The translations under genes were made by a program, and so were the position numbers. Shown here in pieces: positions 44,217 through 53,868 of a stretch of 64,000 nucleotides of DNA. Under the pieces are notes generated by a model. The model made no database searches, had not been told where the DNA came from, and worked only from the letters and a program-made list of their open reading frames with translations. Position 1 is the stretch's first letter; each line of letters starts with the position of its first letter. Origin of the DNA: Paraburkholderia phytofirmans PsJN (GTDB taxonomy: Bacteria; Pseudomonadota; Gammaproteobacteria; Burkholderiales; Burkholderiaceae). The DNA lies in assembly GCF_000020125.1 (NCBI RefSeq), contig NC_010676.1, positions 2,356,001 to 2,420,000 of the forward strand, written 5' to 3'.

Positions 44217-44930
44217 ATGAAGCTCACCGATTTCAAGGTCCTGACGTTCGACGTCGTCGGCACACTCATCGACTTCGAGCGCGGCGTGCTCGCCTCCGTG
44301 CGGCGCATTGGCGGCGCGAAAGCGAAGGACCTGACCGACGACCAGATCTTCGAACCGTACATGCGCGGCCGCGCCGCTTATCCGGGCCGTTCGAGCCACG
44401 AAATGGCGAACGTCTATCTGTCGCTCGCGAAAGAACTCGGTCTGCCCGACGACGCGCAATCCGCCGCTGCCTTCCAGCGCGACGTGCTCGAATGGCCGGC
44501 GTTCGCGGATTCGGTCGCGGCGCTCAAGCGTCTGCGCAAGCACTTCCGCCTGGTCGCGATGACCAACGCCGACCGCGTGGCGCTCTCGGCCTACGCGCAC
44601 ACGCTCGGCGACCCGTTCGACGACACCGTCTGCTGCGATGAAACCGGCGTCGCCAAACCCGACCCGCAATTCTTCGCGTACAACCGCGGCCGTCAGGCGG
44701 CGTTCGGCTACAAGTTCGGCGAAATCCTGCACACCGCGCAGAGCCAGTATCACGACATCGGCATCGCCACGAAGCTCGGTTACGCGACCTGCTGGATCGA
44801 ACGCCGTCAGAACGTGAAGGGCTTCGGCGCCACGCCGGTGCCGGAAGCCGTGACCACGCCGACCTTCAAGTTCGCCACGCTCGGCGCGCTCGCGGACGCC
44901 GTCGAAGCCGAAGCACGCCTCGCCGCCTGA
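44217..44930 (+). CDS. HAD-superfamily hydrolase, type II haloacid dehalogenase-like
   Basis: A 237-residue HAD protein. Motif I reads FDVVGTLID. The nucleophile Asp is present, but the second Asp of phosphatases is Val, as in L-2-haloacid dehalogenases, where this position is also not Asp. Motif II is VAMTNADR, and motif III/IV is TGVAKPDPQFF with HTAQSQYHDIGIA. This favours hydrolysis of a carbon-halogen or another non-phosphate bond over phosphatase action. It lies between the ABC ATPase and FAD oxidoreductase genes, 4 bases before the latter, and is clearly part of the operon. Confidence 0.88.
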   Translation: MKLTDFKVLTFDVVGTLIDFERGVLASVRRIGGAKAKDLTDDQIFEPYMRGRAAYPGRSSHEMANVYLSLAKELGLPDDAQSAAAFQRDVLEWPAFADSVAALKRLRKHFRLVAMTNADRVALSAYAHTLGDPFDDTVCCDETGVAKPDPQFFAYNRGRQAAFGYKFGEILHTAQSQYHDIGIATKLGYATCWIERRQNVKGFGATPVPEAVTTPTFKFATLGALADAVEAEARLAA

Positions 44931-44934
44931 GCCG

Positions 44935-46272
44935 ATGCTCGCGCCGATGAAACCGCACATGCCCGCGCCTGATTCGCTCTGGCGCGCGCTCTTCGCCGCA
45001 TCGCCAGGCGCGGATGCGGCAGTCAGCACCGGCGTGCCGCTTGCACGCGATCTCGACGTCGAAGTCGCCGTGATCGGCGCGGGCTACTCGGGTCTCGCCG
45101 CCGCGTATGCGCTGCAAAACCGCGGCGTCGACTGCGTGGTGCTCGATGCGAATCCGGTCGGCTGGGGCGCGAGCGGGCGTAATGGCGGCGTGGTGTCGTC
45201 GAAGTTCAGATTGTCGTTTCCCACCATCGACAAGCTGAACGGCCTCGATACCGCGAAGCGTATGCATCGGCTCGCGCATGAAGGCGTGCGGGTCGTCGAG
45301 ACGCTGGTCGATGAATTCCAGTTGGCACGCGCCCGCTTTGAACATACCGGCAGTTTGCGCTGCGCTCATACGGAGACTGCGCTCGCCGCGATTCGCGCTG
45401 AGGCCGACTGGGTTCGCACGAATCTCGGCGATACCTCGATGACCGTGCAATCGCGTGCCGAGATCGAGCACGAGACGGGTTCGAAAGGTTTTGTCGGCGG
45501 CGTGCTGAGCGCGGACGCCGGCACGATTCTGCCGCTCGAATACGTGCGCGGACTCGCGCGCGGGCTCACGCTGCGCGGCGTGCCGATTTACGAATCGACG
45601 CCCGTGCAGCAGATGCAACGCACGCCCGGCGAGAACCGCGTCACACTGCGCACGCCAGGCGGCACGGTGCGCGCGAAGCAGGTCATCGTTGCGACCAATG
45701 CGTATTCGGATCTCACGGCGGCCACCTCGGCGTATCAGCGCGAACTCGTGCCGTTTCGCAGCGCGATGATCGCCACCGAGCGCCTGCCCGCCGACCTCGA
45801 TGCGCGTCTGATGGTCGAGCGCCGCAGCTACACGGAAACCCGGCGCATGATGAAGTGGTTCCGCAAAGTGGACGGCCGCATGCTGTTCGGCGGCCGCGAC
45901 GCGTTCGGCAAGGAAGGGCAAACCACCGGCTTCGACGCGTTGCAACGCGCGATGGTCGCGCTCTTTCCCGATCTCGCGGACGTGCGCGTGGAATATCGCT
46001 GGTCGGGTTACGTGGGTATGACGTTCAATTCGCTGCCGCATGTCGGACGCAGCGATGACGCCACGACCTTTTGTCTGGGGTATAACGGGGCAGGCGTCGC
46101 GATGGCGAGTCTGCTCGGCCAGCATGCCGCCGCGCTCGCGCTCGGCGAAACGCCCGAGCTTTCGCTGCTCGGCGCGCCCGGTCTGCGGCCCGTGCCCTTT
46201 CATTCGCTGCGCGCGCCGGGTGTGCGACTCGTCGCGGCGTGGTATCAGTTTCTCGACGCCGTAGGTGCATGA
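44935..46272 (+). CDS. FAD-dependent amine oxidoreductase, DAO/PuuB-like
   Basis: A 445-residue flavoprotein of the D-amino-acid-oxidase fold. Dinucleotide site VAVIGAGYSGLAAAYAL near residue 43, WGASGRNGGVVSSKF, VIVATNAYSDL and the C-terminal FCLGYNGAGVAMASLLGQ are typical of PuuB-type gamma-glutamylputrescine or other secondary-amine oxidases. It should release an aldehyde that the downstream aldehyde dehydrogenase can oxidise. The stop overlaps the first permease start by ATGA. Confidence 0.9.
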   Translation: MLAPMKPHMPAPDSLWRALFAASPGADAAVSTGVPLARDLDVEVAVIGAGYSGLAAAYALQNRGVDCVVLDANPVGWGASGRNGGVVSSKFRLSFPTIDKLNGLDTAKRMHRLAHEGVRVVETLVDEFQLARARFEHTGSLRCAHTETALAAIRAEADWVRTNLGDTSMTVQSRAEIEHETGSKGFVGGVLSADAGTILPLEYVRGLARGLTLRGVPIYESTPVQQMQRTPGENRVTLRTPGGTVRAKQVIVATNAYSDLTAATSAYQRELVPFRSAMIATERLPADLDARLMVERRSYTETRRMMKWFRKVDGRMLFGGRDAFGKEGQTTGFDALQRAMVALFPDLADVRVEYRWSGYVGMTFNSLPHVGRSDDATTFCLGYNGAGVAMASLLGQHAAALALGETPELSLLGAPGLRPVPFHSLRAPGVRLVAAWYQFLDAVGA

Positions 46273-47177
46273 TGACAACCGCCAAACGGATGCTCCAGGG
46301 AACCACCTTGATGCAGGCCACCGAGTCCGATCCCGCCGCGCGCTATCAGCGCCGCGAAGATCGCACCATGCTTCTTCTGATGACGCCCGCGCTCCTCGTG
46401 ATCGTGGTGCTGCTGGTCGTGCCGCTCGCGTGGCTGTCGTGGCAGTCCATCTATCACGACGGCTTCACGCTCGAAAACTATCGGCGCATGTTCACCGGCG
46501 CTTACCTCGAGACGTTTCTGCTGACATTTAAACTGAGCATCGTCGTGACCGTCATCACGCTGCTGCTCGGCTATCCGGTCGCCTACTTCGCTGCGTCGCT
46601 GCCGCCGAAGCTGAGCGCGCTCGTGCTCGGCATGGTGATTCTGCCGTTCTGGACCAGCGTACTGGTGCGCACCTACGCGTGGCTCGTGCTGTTGCAGCGC
46701 ACGGGGCTGGTCAACAAGGCGCTGCTCGCCTCCGGGCTCGTCGATCGGCCGGTGCAGCTCGCCTACAACCAGTTCGGCACGGTCATCGCAATGGTGCATA
46801 TCCTGCTGCCGTTCATGGTGCTGCCGCTTTATTCGGCGATGCAGAAAATCCCGTCGAATCTTTCGCAAGCCGGCGCGAGTCTCGGCGGCTCGCCGCTCCA
46901 TGTGTTCCTGCGCGTGTTCCTGCCGCTGTCGCTGAGCGGCGTGTTCGCCGGCGTCACGCTCGTGTTCGTGTTGTGCCTCGGCTTCTACATCACGCCTGAA
47001 CTGATGGGCGGCGGCAAGTCGATCATGGTGTCGATGGTGGTGAGCCGCAACGTCGAGATCTACAACAGTTGGGGTGCGGCGAGCGCGGTGAGCGTCGTGC
47101 TGCTGATCTGCGTGTTCGCGATTTTCTACGCCGCGAGCCGCGTGGTGCCACTCGAAAAGACCCTGGGCGCGAAATGA
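46269..47177 (+). CDS. ABC transporter permease, PotB-like
   Basis: A 302-residue inner-membrane permease with six membrane segments. The EAA-type coupling loop is QAGASLGGSPLHVFLRVFLPLSLSGV. The PotB/spermidine-putrescine or opine type is suggested by the LLVVPLAWLSWQSIY start of the periplasmic region and the YITPELMGGG segment. The start at 46269 overlaps the upstream stop. A second ATG at 46311 with AGGGA upstream would remove 14 residues before the first helix and is a fair alternative. Confidence 0.9.
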   Translation: MMTTAKRMLQGTTLMQATESDPAARYQRREDRTMLLLMTPALLVIVVLLVVPLAWLSWQSIYHDGFTLENYRRMFTGAYLETFLLTFKLSIVVTVITLLLGYPVAYFAASLPPKLSALVLGMVILPFWTSVLVRTYAWLVLLQRTGLVNKALLASGLVDRPVQLAYNQFGTVIAMVHILLPFMVLPLYSAMQKIPSNLSQAGASLGGSPLHVFLRVFLPLSLSGVFAGVTLVFVLCLGFYITPELMGGGKSIMVSMVVSRNVEIYNSWGAASAVSVVLLICVFAIFYAASRVVPLEKTLGAK

Positions 47178-47968
47178 ACAAACTCCCGTTCGGACGGATC
47201 GTCCTCGGCGCGAGCGTCGTGCTGATTCTGCTGTTCCTGATGGTGCCGGTGCTAATCGTGGTGCCGCTGTCGTTCTCCGACACGCGCTTCATGACCTTCC
47301 CGCCGCCCGCCTACTCGCTGCGCTGGTATCACTCGTTCTTCGACAATCCCGCATGGATCGACGCCGCGCGCACCACGCTGACCGCTTCGATCTGCGCCGC
47401 GCTGATCGCCACGCCGCTCGGCGTGGCCGCCGCCTACGCGATCCAGAACGGCACGCATTGGATCATGCGCTATCTGCGCACACTGCTGATGCTGCCGTTG
47501 ATGGTGCCGATCATTATCGTCGCGGTGGGCGTGTTCTTCGTCTACTCTCAGGCCGGCTATGTGAATACGCTTGGCGGCCTGATACTCGCCGATACGATGC
47601 TCGGGCTGCCGTACGTGCTGATTTCGGTCGGCGCCGATCTGCGCACCTTCGACCGCACGCAGGAGATGGTCGCGCGCAGCCTCGGCATGAATCGCTTTCG
47701 GAGTTTCATGACGGTGACGCTGCCGCAGATCAAGGCCAGTGTGATCTCCGGCGCGGTGTTCGTGTTCATTCAGGCGCTCGACGAAACGGTGGTCGCGCTC
47801 TTCGTGTCGGGCGGTTCGAACCAGACGCTGACGCGCCGCATGTTCGTGACGCTGCGCGACGAGATCGATCCGACCATCGCCGCGATCAGCACGATGCTGA
47901 CCGCACTGACGCTGTGCCTCGTGATGATCGTCGTGGTGAGCCGCCGCTCGGGCGCGGCGCGCGCCTAA
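47174..47968 (+). CDS. ABC transporter permease, PotC-like
   Basis: A 264-residue permease with six membrane segments. Its coupling loop is ARSLGMNRFRSFMTVTLPQIKASVISG, and FSDTRFMTFPPPAYSLRWYHSFF after the first helix is characteristic of the PotC/second permease of the polyamine type. The ATG overlaps the stop of the first permease. Together they form the heterodimeric channel for the ATPase at 43069. Confidence 0.92.
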   Translation: MNKLPFGRIVLGASVVLILLFLMVPVLIVVPLSFSDTRFMTFPPPAYSLRWYHSFFDNPAWIDAARTTLTASICAALIATPLGVAAAYAIQNGTHWIMRYLRTLLMLPLMVPIIIVAVGVFFVYSQAGYVNTLGGLILADTMLGLPYVLISVGADLRTFDRTQEMVARSLGMNRFRSFMTVTLPQIKASVISGAVFVFIQALDETVVALFVSGGSNQTLTRRMFVTLRDEIDPTIAAISTMLTALTLCLVMIVVVSRRSGAARA

Positions 47969-47992
47969 CCTCGTTCTGAAGATAGCCAATAC

Positions 47993-49420
47993 ATGGTCAA
48001 TGCACTGAAGTTTTATATCGATGGCGCTTGGGTCGAGCCGTCCACCAACGCCCGCCGTGCCGTGGTCGATCCGTGTACCGAGCAACCCATCGCCGAAGTG
48101 GCAATGGGCACGCCCACTGACGCCGATCGCGCGGTAGCCGCCGCGAAGCGCGCGTTCACGTCGTTCTCGCAGACCACGCCGGCCGAGCGCCTCGCATTGA
48201 TCCGCCGCATTCTCGAAGTATTTCTCGAACGTCACGACGAAATGGGCGACACGATCTCGCGCGAACTCGGCGCCCCGCGCGCGATGGCGCGTGCGTGGCA
48301 AGCGGGGATCGGGCGGCGGCATCTCGAAGAACTGATCCGCACGTGCGAAACATTCACGTGGCAGCGCAGGAAGGGCAGGACGCTCGTCAATCACGAACCG
48401 GTCGGCGTGGTCGCGCTGATCACGCCGTGGAACTGGCCGATCAACCAGATCGTCTGCAAGGCCGCGCCCGCGATTGCGGCCGGTTGCACGATGGTGCTCA
48501 AGCCAAGCGAAGTCACTCCCCTCAATGCCTTGCTATTCGCGGAGATACTCGACGCGGCGGGCGTGCCGCCGGGCGTCTTCAATCTCGTCAACGGCGACGG
48601 GCCGACTGTCGGCGCGGCGCTCGCGGCGCATCCCGATGTCGATATGGTGTCGTTCACCGGTTCGACACGCGCGGGCGTCGAGATAGCGAAGCTCGCGGCG
48701 CCGACCGTGAAGCGCGTGCATCAGGAACTGGGCGGCAAGTCCGCGAACATTCTGCTGGACGACGTCGATTTCGAAGCGGCTGTCACGGCCGGCGTCGACT
48801 CGTGCTTTAGCAACAGCGGCCAGTCGTGCAATGCGCCGACACGCATGCTCGTGCCCGCGGCGCGCCACGACGAAGCAGTGGAGATCGCGCGGCGCGCGGC
48901 GCAGGCGCAACGCGTTGGCCCCGCCGACCACGAACGCACGACCATGGGTCCGGTGGTCAACAGCGTGCAGTTCGAGCGTGTGGAGCGGCTCATTGCGGCT
49001 GGCATCGACGAAGGCGCACAACTCGTGGCGGGTGGCCTCGGGCGCCCGGCGGGTCTTGAACGCGGCTATTACGTACAACCGACGGTCTTCGCGGATGTGC
49101 ACCCTGCCATGACGATCGCGCGCGAAGAGATCTTCGGCCCGGTGCTCGCGATCATGCCGTATCGCGATGAGGAAGAAGCGATTGCGATCGCCAACGACAG
49201 TCCCTTCGGGCTCGCGGCTTATGTTCAATCCGCCGATCTGGAGCGCGCGCGGCGGGTGGCGTTCAGACTTCGTGCCGGCAGCGTGTATCTGAACTATCCG
49301 TCGTGGGATGCGGGCTCGCCGTTCGGCGGGTACAAGCAGTCCGGCAATGGGCGTGAATACGCTGAGTGGGGGCTCGAGGCGTTTCTCGAGGTGAAGGGTA
49401 TTGTCGGGTTTGGCGAGTGA
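47993..49420 (+). CDS. NAD(P)-dependent aldehyde dehydrogenase
   Basis: A 475-residue ALDH. The catalytic Cys is in NSGQSCNAPTRML near residue 281, the general-base Glu in HQELGGKSANIL near 247, and the cofactor-binding parts are ITPWNWPINQIVCKAAPA and FTGSTRAGVEIA. The C-terminal FGGYKQSGNGREYAEWGLEAFLE oligomerisation strand is intact. The usual GQxC motif has Ser before Cys and Asn after it. It should oxidise the aldehyde made by the FAD amine oxidoreductase or the GMC enzyme. It is the last gene of the plus-strand operon, before a bidirectional terminator. Confidence 0.92.
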   Translation: MVNALKFYIDGAWVEPSTNARRAVVDPCTEQPIAEVAMGTPTDADRAVAAAKRAFTSFSQTTPAERLALIRRILEVFLERHDEMGDTISRELGAPRAMARAWQAGIGRRHLEELIRTCETFTWQRRKGRTLVNHEPVGVVALITPWNWPINQIVCKAAPAIAAGCTMVLKPSEVTPLNALLFAEILDAAGVPPGVFNLVNGDGPTVGAALAAHPDVDMVSFTGSTRAGVEIAKLAAPTVKRVHQELGGKSANILLDDVDFEAAVTAGVDSCFSNSGQSCNAPTRMLVPAARHDEAVEIARRAAQAQRVGPADHERTTMGPVVNSVQFERVERLIAAGIDEGAQLVAGGLGRPAGLERGYYVQPTVFADVHPAMTIAREEIFGPVLAIMPYRDEEEAIAIANDSPFGLAAYVQSADLERARRVAFRLRAGSVYLNYPSWDAGSPFGGYKQSGNGREYAEWGLEAFLEVKGIVGFGE

Positions 49421-49481
49421 GCGTGCTCTGGCCTTCTTGCGCTTCGCCGGACCGTTCACCGCTTGATGCTTGACGCCTGCC

Positions 49482-49509
49482 GGGCCGCTGCGTGTCAACG
49501 CGGCGGCCC
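49482..49509. terminator. Bidirectional terminator between ALDH and GMC genes
   Basis: GGGCCGC pairs with GCGGCCC, and inside it GCGT pairs with ACGC around a GTCA tetraloop with one mismatch. It lies between two convergent stops, 62 and 11 bases away, where a shared terminator is expected. Confidence 0.6.
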
Positions 49510-49519
49510 TTCATCGCAT

Positions 49520-51199
49520 TCACACACGCCCGCGCAACATATCCGCAATCCGCTCTGCGATCATGATGGTCGGCACATTCGTATTCGCGCACGGTATCGA
49601 CGGCATCAGCGACGCATCGCAGACGTAAAGTCCGCTGACGCCATACACTGCGCCGCGCGCATCGCAAACGGCGAGCGCGTCGTCGGCCGCGCCCATGCGG
49701 CAGGTTCCCGACGGATGCCAGGTGCCGCCGACCGAACGCGTGACGAACCGCGTCAACGCATGGTCGTCGGCGAGCAATTCGTTTAGCGTCACGCCTTGCG
49801 TGATCACGCTGCGCACCAGCCACGCGCGCAACGGTCCGGCAATGTCCAGCAACGTGCTCAGTATTCCGCGTTGCAACGCGTTCCACGCGCCCGGCACGGC
49901 CACGCTCGCGACGCGCGGTGAATAGCTCGACGGCAGCAGTGCATCGCGGTGCTTCGCCATCATCGGATCGGCGAGCGTGCGGGCGCCGAAGCACAGCGCG
50001 AGCTTCAGCCGCTCGAGATCGCGCGCGTCGGAGAGCATGTTGAAGTCGACGATGGGTTCATCCCCCGGATCCGCCGATGCGAGACTCACGCGGCCGCGCG
50101 AGTACGATTTGTTCACCCAGAAGAAGATCGTGCCGAGCCGGTGGCCGACCGAATGCCAACCCGAGCGCGACAGGATCGCACCGTGCATGTCACCGGGAAC
50201 CGCCCCGCTCACGCCTGATGAAAAACGCACGATCGCCTGCTCGTGATGCTCGTCAGGATATAACGTGCGAGCGGCGCGCGGCAGAAACGCCGACACGGCA
50301 ATCGACGGATGCTCCATCAGATTGCCGCCGACACCGCCTCGATCCGCCACCACCTCGATACCGTGCGCGGCGAGCTCGGCGGCCGGCCCGATGCCGCTTC
50401 GCATCAGCAGCGCCGGGCTGTGGATCGCGCCCGAGCAGACGATCACCTGTTTGGCGCGCAATGCTTCGCTCGCGCCGTCCTGGCCGACGACCCGCGCGCC
50501 AATCGCGAGCTTGCCGTCGAACAGCACGCGCTCGACGAGCGTGTGCGTGCGGATCGTCAGATTGGGGCGCGCACGCACGGTGTCGTCGAGATAGCAGACC
50601 GAAGTCGGGATGCGTTCGCCCGCTGCGCTCACCGCGATCGATCCAATGAACGTGCCGTCCTGCCACTCGCCGTTCTGGTCGTCACGCCGCGGATGGCCGC
50701 GTGCGTCGAGTGTGGCGAGCACCGCGCGCGCGAATGGCGAGATACGCGCCCACGGCGCGCGCTGGATGCGAATCGGCCCGCTCTTGCCATGCAACGCACC
50801 GTCGAAGTCGCAATCGGTTTCCAGCTTGCGGAAATACGGCAGGCAGGCGCTCCAGTTCCAGCCATGTGCGCCGAGCGCGTGCCATTCGTCGTAGTCGGCC
50901 GGCGCGCCGCGATTCGCCATCAGCGCATTGATCGCCGAACCGCCGCCGAGCAGGCGCGCCTGTTCATAACGGCGTGTCGCGGCCGAGGCGCTCATGCGCG
51001 CCTTCAGTCGTTGCCAGATGTTCGCGGTGTCGAGATAGGCGCGACCGGGATAGCGGCTGCGCACTGCCTCGGGCATATCCGTTCGCGAGATATTGCGGCC
51101 GGCTTCGACGAGGCAGACGGTCTTGCCGGCGTCTTCCGAGAGGCGCGCAGCGAGCACGCAGCCGGCCGAACCGCCGCCGAGAATCAGATAGTCGATCAC
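49520..51199 (-). CDS. GMC-family flavin oxidoreductase (choline-dehydrogenase-like)
   Basis: About 559 residues. The N-terminal FAD site is YLILGGGSAGCVLAARLSE, followed by LLGGGSAINALMANRG. The C-terminal catalytic part is GGTWHPSGTCRMG, with the active-site His, and SLMPSIPCANTNVPTIMIAERIA. GMC enzymes oxidise primary alcohols (choline, sugar alcohols, PEG) to aldehydes. A GTG at 51199 gives the normal distance to the FAD site; a TTG at 51286 would add 29 residues of low-complexity sequence. It follows the binding-protein gene on the same strand. With the ALDH across the terminator, it could form an alcohol-aldehyde-acid chain. Confidence 0.87.
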   Translation of the reverse strand: MIDYLILGGGSAGCVLAARLSEDAGKTVCLVEAGRNISRTDMPEAVRSRYPGRAYLDTANIWQRLKARMSASAATRRYEQARLLGGGSAINALMANRGAPADYDEWHALGAHGWNWSACLPYFRKLETDCDFDGALHGKSGPIRIQRAPWARISPFARAVLATLDARGHPRRDDQNGEWQDGTFIGSIAVSAAGERIPTSVCYLDDTVRARPNLTIRTHTLVERVLFDGKLAIGARVVGQDGASEALRAKQVIVCSGAIHSPALLMRSGIGPAAELAAHGIEVVADRGGVGGNLMEHPSIAVSAFLPRAARTLYPDEHHEQAIVRFSSGVSGAVPGDMHGAILSRSGWHSVGHRLGTIFFWVNKSYSRGRVSLASADPGDEPIVDFNMLSDARDLERLKLALCFGARTLADPMMAKHRDALLPSSYSPRVASVAVPGAWNALQRGILSTLLDIAGPLRAWLVRSVITQGVTLNELLADDHALTRFVTRSVGGTWHPSGTCRMGAADDALAVCDARGAVYGVSGLYVCDASLMPSIPCANTNVPTIMIAERIADMLRGRV

Positions 51200-51319
51200 G
51201 TTCGATGAATGCGCAGACGATGAGCCGTGCGGTAGGCGCGAGAAGCGCTCAGCGGTGCGCGCGGAATTCGATGCGTTGGCGTTCAACGGCCTCGACTCGC
51301 GCGCGCAGCATGATGCCGC

Positions 51320-52381
51320 TTACTGCATGAACTTGAGCCAGCGCGCCTTCGCCTGGACGCCGGCGTCCGACGCCCACCATTCCTCCGACATCAATGCCTG
51401 TTTCGACGCATTCTCCGGCGAGCTCGGCAATTCGCTTGCGCGCTTGGCGTCGATCTTGCCCGTCTTGAATGCAGCCGGGTTGCCCGGGCCGTAGTCGATA
51501 TAAAGCGGCAAGTTGGCCTGCAATTCCGGCGAGACCGCGGCGTTGATGAACTTGATCGCCTCAGGCAGATTCGGCGCATTCTTCAGCACGCAGAGTTGCG
51601 TGTCCTGCAGAATGCCATCGTTGAAGGTGAAGTCGACGTCGGGGTTGTCCTTACGCACCGCGCTTGCGCGGCCGTTCCAGATCATCGTCATGTCCACTTC
51701 GCCGTCGTGCAGCAATTGCGCCGACTGGCCGCCCGAGGTCCACCACACGGTCACGTCCGGCTTGATCTGCTGCAGCTTTTTGAACGCGCGATCGACGTCG
51801 AGCGGATAGAGTTTGTCGCGCGGCACACCGTCGGCGAGCAGCGCGGCTTCGAGCACGGTCTGCGGATCGTTACGCAATGCGCGCGTGCCGGGGAATGCCT
51901 TCACGTTCCAGAAATCGGCCCAGCTCTGCGGCACTTTTTTCAGCGACTTCTTGTTGTAGCCGATCACCGTCGAATAGAACTCATACGCGACCGAATATGG
52001 CGTGCGGTATTTCTCCGGCATGGCCGCCGCATTCGGAATCTTCGAGAAGTCCAGCTTTTCCAGCAGACCTTCCTTGCCGCCGCGCAGGCAGTTGGACGTA
52101 GGCGTGTCGACCACGTCCCAGATCGGCTTGCCGGTCGCGGCCTGGGCTTTGATCTGCGGCCACGCGTCCGGAATGCTGTCCTGGTTCACCGTGATGTTGA
52201 GCAGCTTCGCAGCGGGGTCGAGAATCGCCTTGGTCTGCGCTTCCTGATAGGTCCCGCCCTGGGAGACGAAAGTGATCTTGCCGGCGGCGGCAAACGCGGG
52301 CGTCAAACACGCGGGCGCGAGATTCGCGACACCGAGGATCAGAACTGCGGCAAGCGGGCGCAACATGGGCTTCTTGATCAC
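51320..52381 (-). CDS. ABC transporter substrate-binding protein, PotD/F-like
   Basis: A 353-residue periplasmic protein. I prefer a GTG start (VIKKPMLRPLAAVLIL) with GAGGA upstream. It gives a clean signal peptide ending near AFAAAGK. The fold is that of spermidine/putrescine-type or opine-type binding proteins: ITFVSQGGTYQEAQ, WDVVDTPTSNCLRGG, AVWWTSGGQSAQLL-like VTVWWTSGGQSAQ and YIDYGPGNPAAF. It lacks a close permease on its strand. The ATPase and permease genes at 43-48 kb are its evident partners. It leads a two-gene unit with the GMC oxidoreductase. Confidence 0.9.
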   Translation of the reverse strand: MIKKPMLRPLAAVLILGVANLAPACLTPAFAAAGKITFVSQGGTYQEAQTKAILDPAAKLLNITVNQDSIPDAWPQIKAQAATGKPIWDVVDTPTSNCLRGGKEGLLEKLDFSKIPNAAAMPEKYRTPYSVAYEFYSTVIGYNKKSLKKVPQSWADFWNVKAFPGTRALRNDPQTVLEAALLADGVPRDKLYPLDVDRAFKKLQQIKPDVTVWWTSGGQSAQLLHDGEVDMTMIWNGRASAVRKDNPDVDFTFNDGILQDTQLCVLKNAPNLPEAIKFINAAVSPELQANLPLYIDYGPGNPAAFKTGKIDAKRASELPSSPENASKQALMSEEWWASDAGVQAKARWLKFMQ

Positions 52382-52600
52382 GACGGGGTCCTCGAAACGG
52401 TTGAGCGAACAGATCGTCGATGTCATGCATCGTTGAGCCCAATATAGTGAGTCTATTTATCCTCCACAACGCCGGAATTGTTTGAGTGCCCATGACATCA
52501 CGTTATGACCGGGCAAAACCCTGGTAAGCCGCGAAAACACCGGGCGCGTAAGCGCGAAGCGCGTGCCGCCGGCCGATGTCAGGTTATCGGCGCTCACGCG

Positions 52601-53596
52601 TCATGCCGTCGCGATGCGAGTATCGGAAATGGCGCGCACGTCGATGCGGCGCGGCAGAATCGCGTCGCGGTTGGCGCTGTCTGCGACCTTTTGCAACGCG
52701 CTGATATCCGCCTCGTTGATGAAGTGCTGTTTGAGCGACGCGCGTTGCGTAATGCGCTTCGCGGCATCGAGCGGCGAACGCGTCAGCGACGCGTAGATCT
52801 GCGCGTAGGCGTCGGGATGCGCGAGCGCCCAATCGCCCGCGCGCTGGAAGCGCAACAGCACGTCGGCAATCGCCGCGCGCTTGCGCGGTTCCGCGAGGGC
52901 CGCGCCCGAGGCCGTAATGAAACCGAGTCCGCTATTGATGCCGGTGCCGTCGCGCAGAATACGCGCGCCACGTTGCACGGCGATGCCGTAGTACGGATCG
53001 AACGTTGCCCAAACCTCGATCGATCCGGACGCGAAGGCGGCAAATGCATCGACGGGCAGAATGAAACGGACATTGACGTCCTCTTTCGAGAGACCGGCTT
53101 CGGCTAGCGCGCCATAGAGCTGGAACTGCGAAATGCTGCCCCGCGCGGACGAAACGAACACCGTGCGCCCTTTCAGATCCGCGACCGTGCGAATCTTCGA
53201 ATCCTGCGCGACGAGAATGCCGAGTTGTTCGCCGGAACCGACGCGCGTCGCGACAATCTTTAGAGTCGGATCGCCGACGGCTGCGGCAAGCACCGGCAAA
53301 TCACCGGCCGGCGCGAGATCGACGGCGCCCGCGCGCTGCGCTTCGAAGAGCGGCGCCGCGCCCTGGAAATTGGCCCAGCGAAACGCATACGGCGCGCCGT
53401 CGAGCACCTTGGCCGCTTCGGCCAACGCACGCGTGCCGCCTGCCTGATCGCCAAGCACGAGCGTGACCGGCGCGAGTTCGGCTGCCTGTACGCCGAGCGA
53501 ATTGAATGCACCCGCTACGGCGCATGCCGGCACCGCGCTGAGAAGTTTAAGCGCGCGCCGCCGTGCGGAAAACGAAGTAGAAATGGAACCGGCCAT
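52601..53596 (-). CDS. SsuA/TauA-type substrate-binding protein
   Basis: A 331-residue periplasmic-binding protein of the NMT1/SsuA type (sulfonates, taurine, nitrate, thiamine precursor). The leader is Tat-like (SARRRALKLLSAVPACAVAG) and ends near VQAAEL. Typical blocks are GSGEQLGILVAQDSKI, VADLKGRTVFVSSARGS, FILPVDAFAAFASGSIEVWATFDPY and the Gly-Thr loop after it. An AGAGGA site precedes the ATG. No ATPase or permease is near. A second, divergent member is 272 bases away with a shared regulatory region. Confidence 0.88.
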   Translation of the reverse strand: MAGSISTSFSARRRALKLLSAVPACAVAGAFNSLGVQAAELAPVTLVLGDQAGGTRALAEAAKVLDGAPYAFRWANFQGAAPLFEAQRAGAVDLAPAGDLPVLAAAVGDPTLKIVATRVGSGEQLGILVAQDSKIRTVADLKGRTVFVSSARGSISQFQLYGALAEAGLSKEDVNVRFILPVDAFAAFASGSIEVWATFDPYYGIAVQRGARILRDGTGINSGLGFITASGAALAEPRKRAAIADVLLRFQRAGDWALAHPDAYAQIYASLTRSPLDAAKRITQRASLKQHFINEADISALQKVADSANRDAILPRRIDVRAISDTRIATA

Positions 53597-53660
53597 ATGT
53601 CCTCTCTGACGATATGCCCGCAAGCGTAGCGACGAAGACCGCCTCTGGGAATTATTCTCT

Positions 53661-53680
53661 TTCGATATGTTTATATCGAA
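53661..53680. promoter_or_regulatory. Perfect palindrome between divergent SsuA-like genes
   Basis: TTCGATAT and ATATCGAA separated by GTTT, within an AT-rich part of the 272-base divergent region. It lies 65 bases upstream of the minus-strand gene and 189 bases upstream of the plus-strand gene. It is a strong operator candidate for a regulator that is not in the window. Confidence 0.5.
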
Positions 53681-53868
53681 TCAATATTTATCTTTTGCAT
53701 TTAATGGCTACTGCGCTTTGCCTCGATTTCTCCAGAGTTTCGACGCGCGCATGCCCTTATGCACTAACGTCCGATGGTTAGCTGAAACCGTCGGTTCGCG
53801 CCACGCGGACTCCTTGCTAGCATGGTCGATTGGCCTCCCCTTCAGACTCGACTCAAGGACTATGCATC

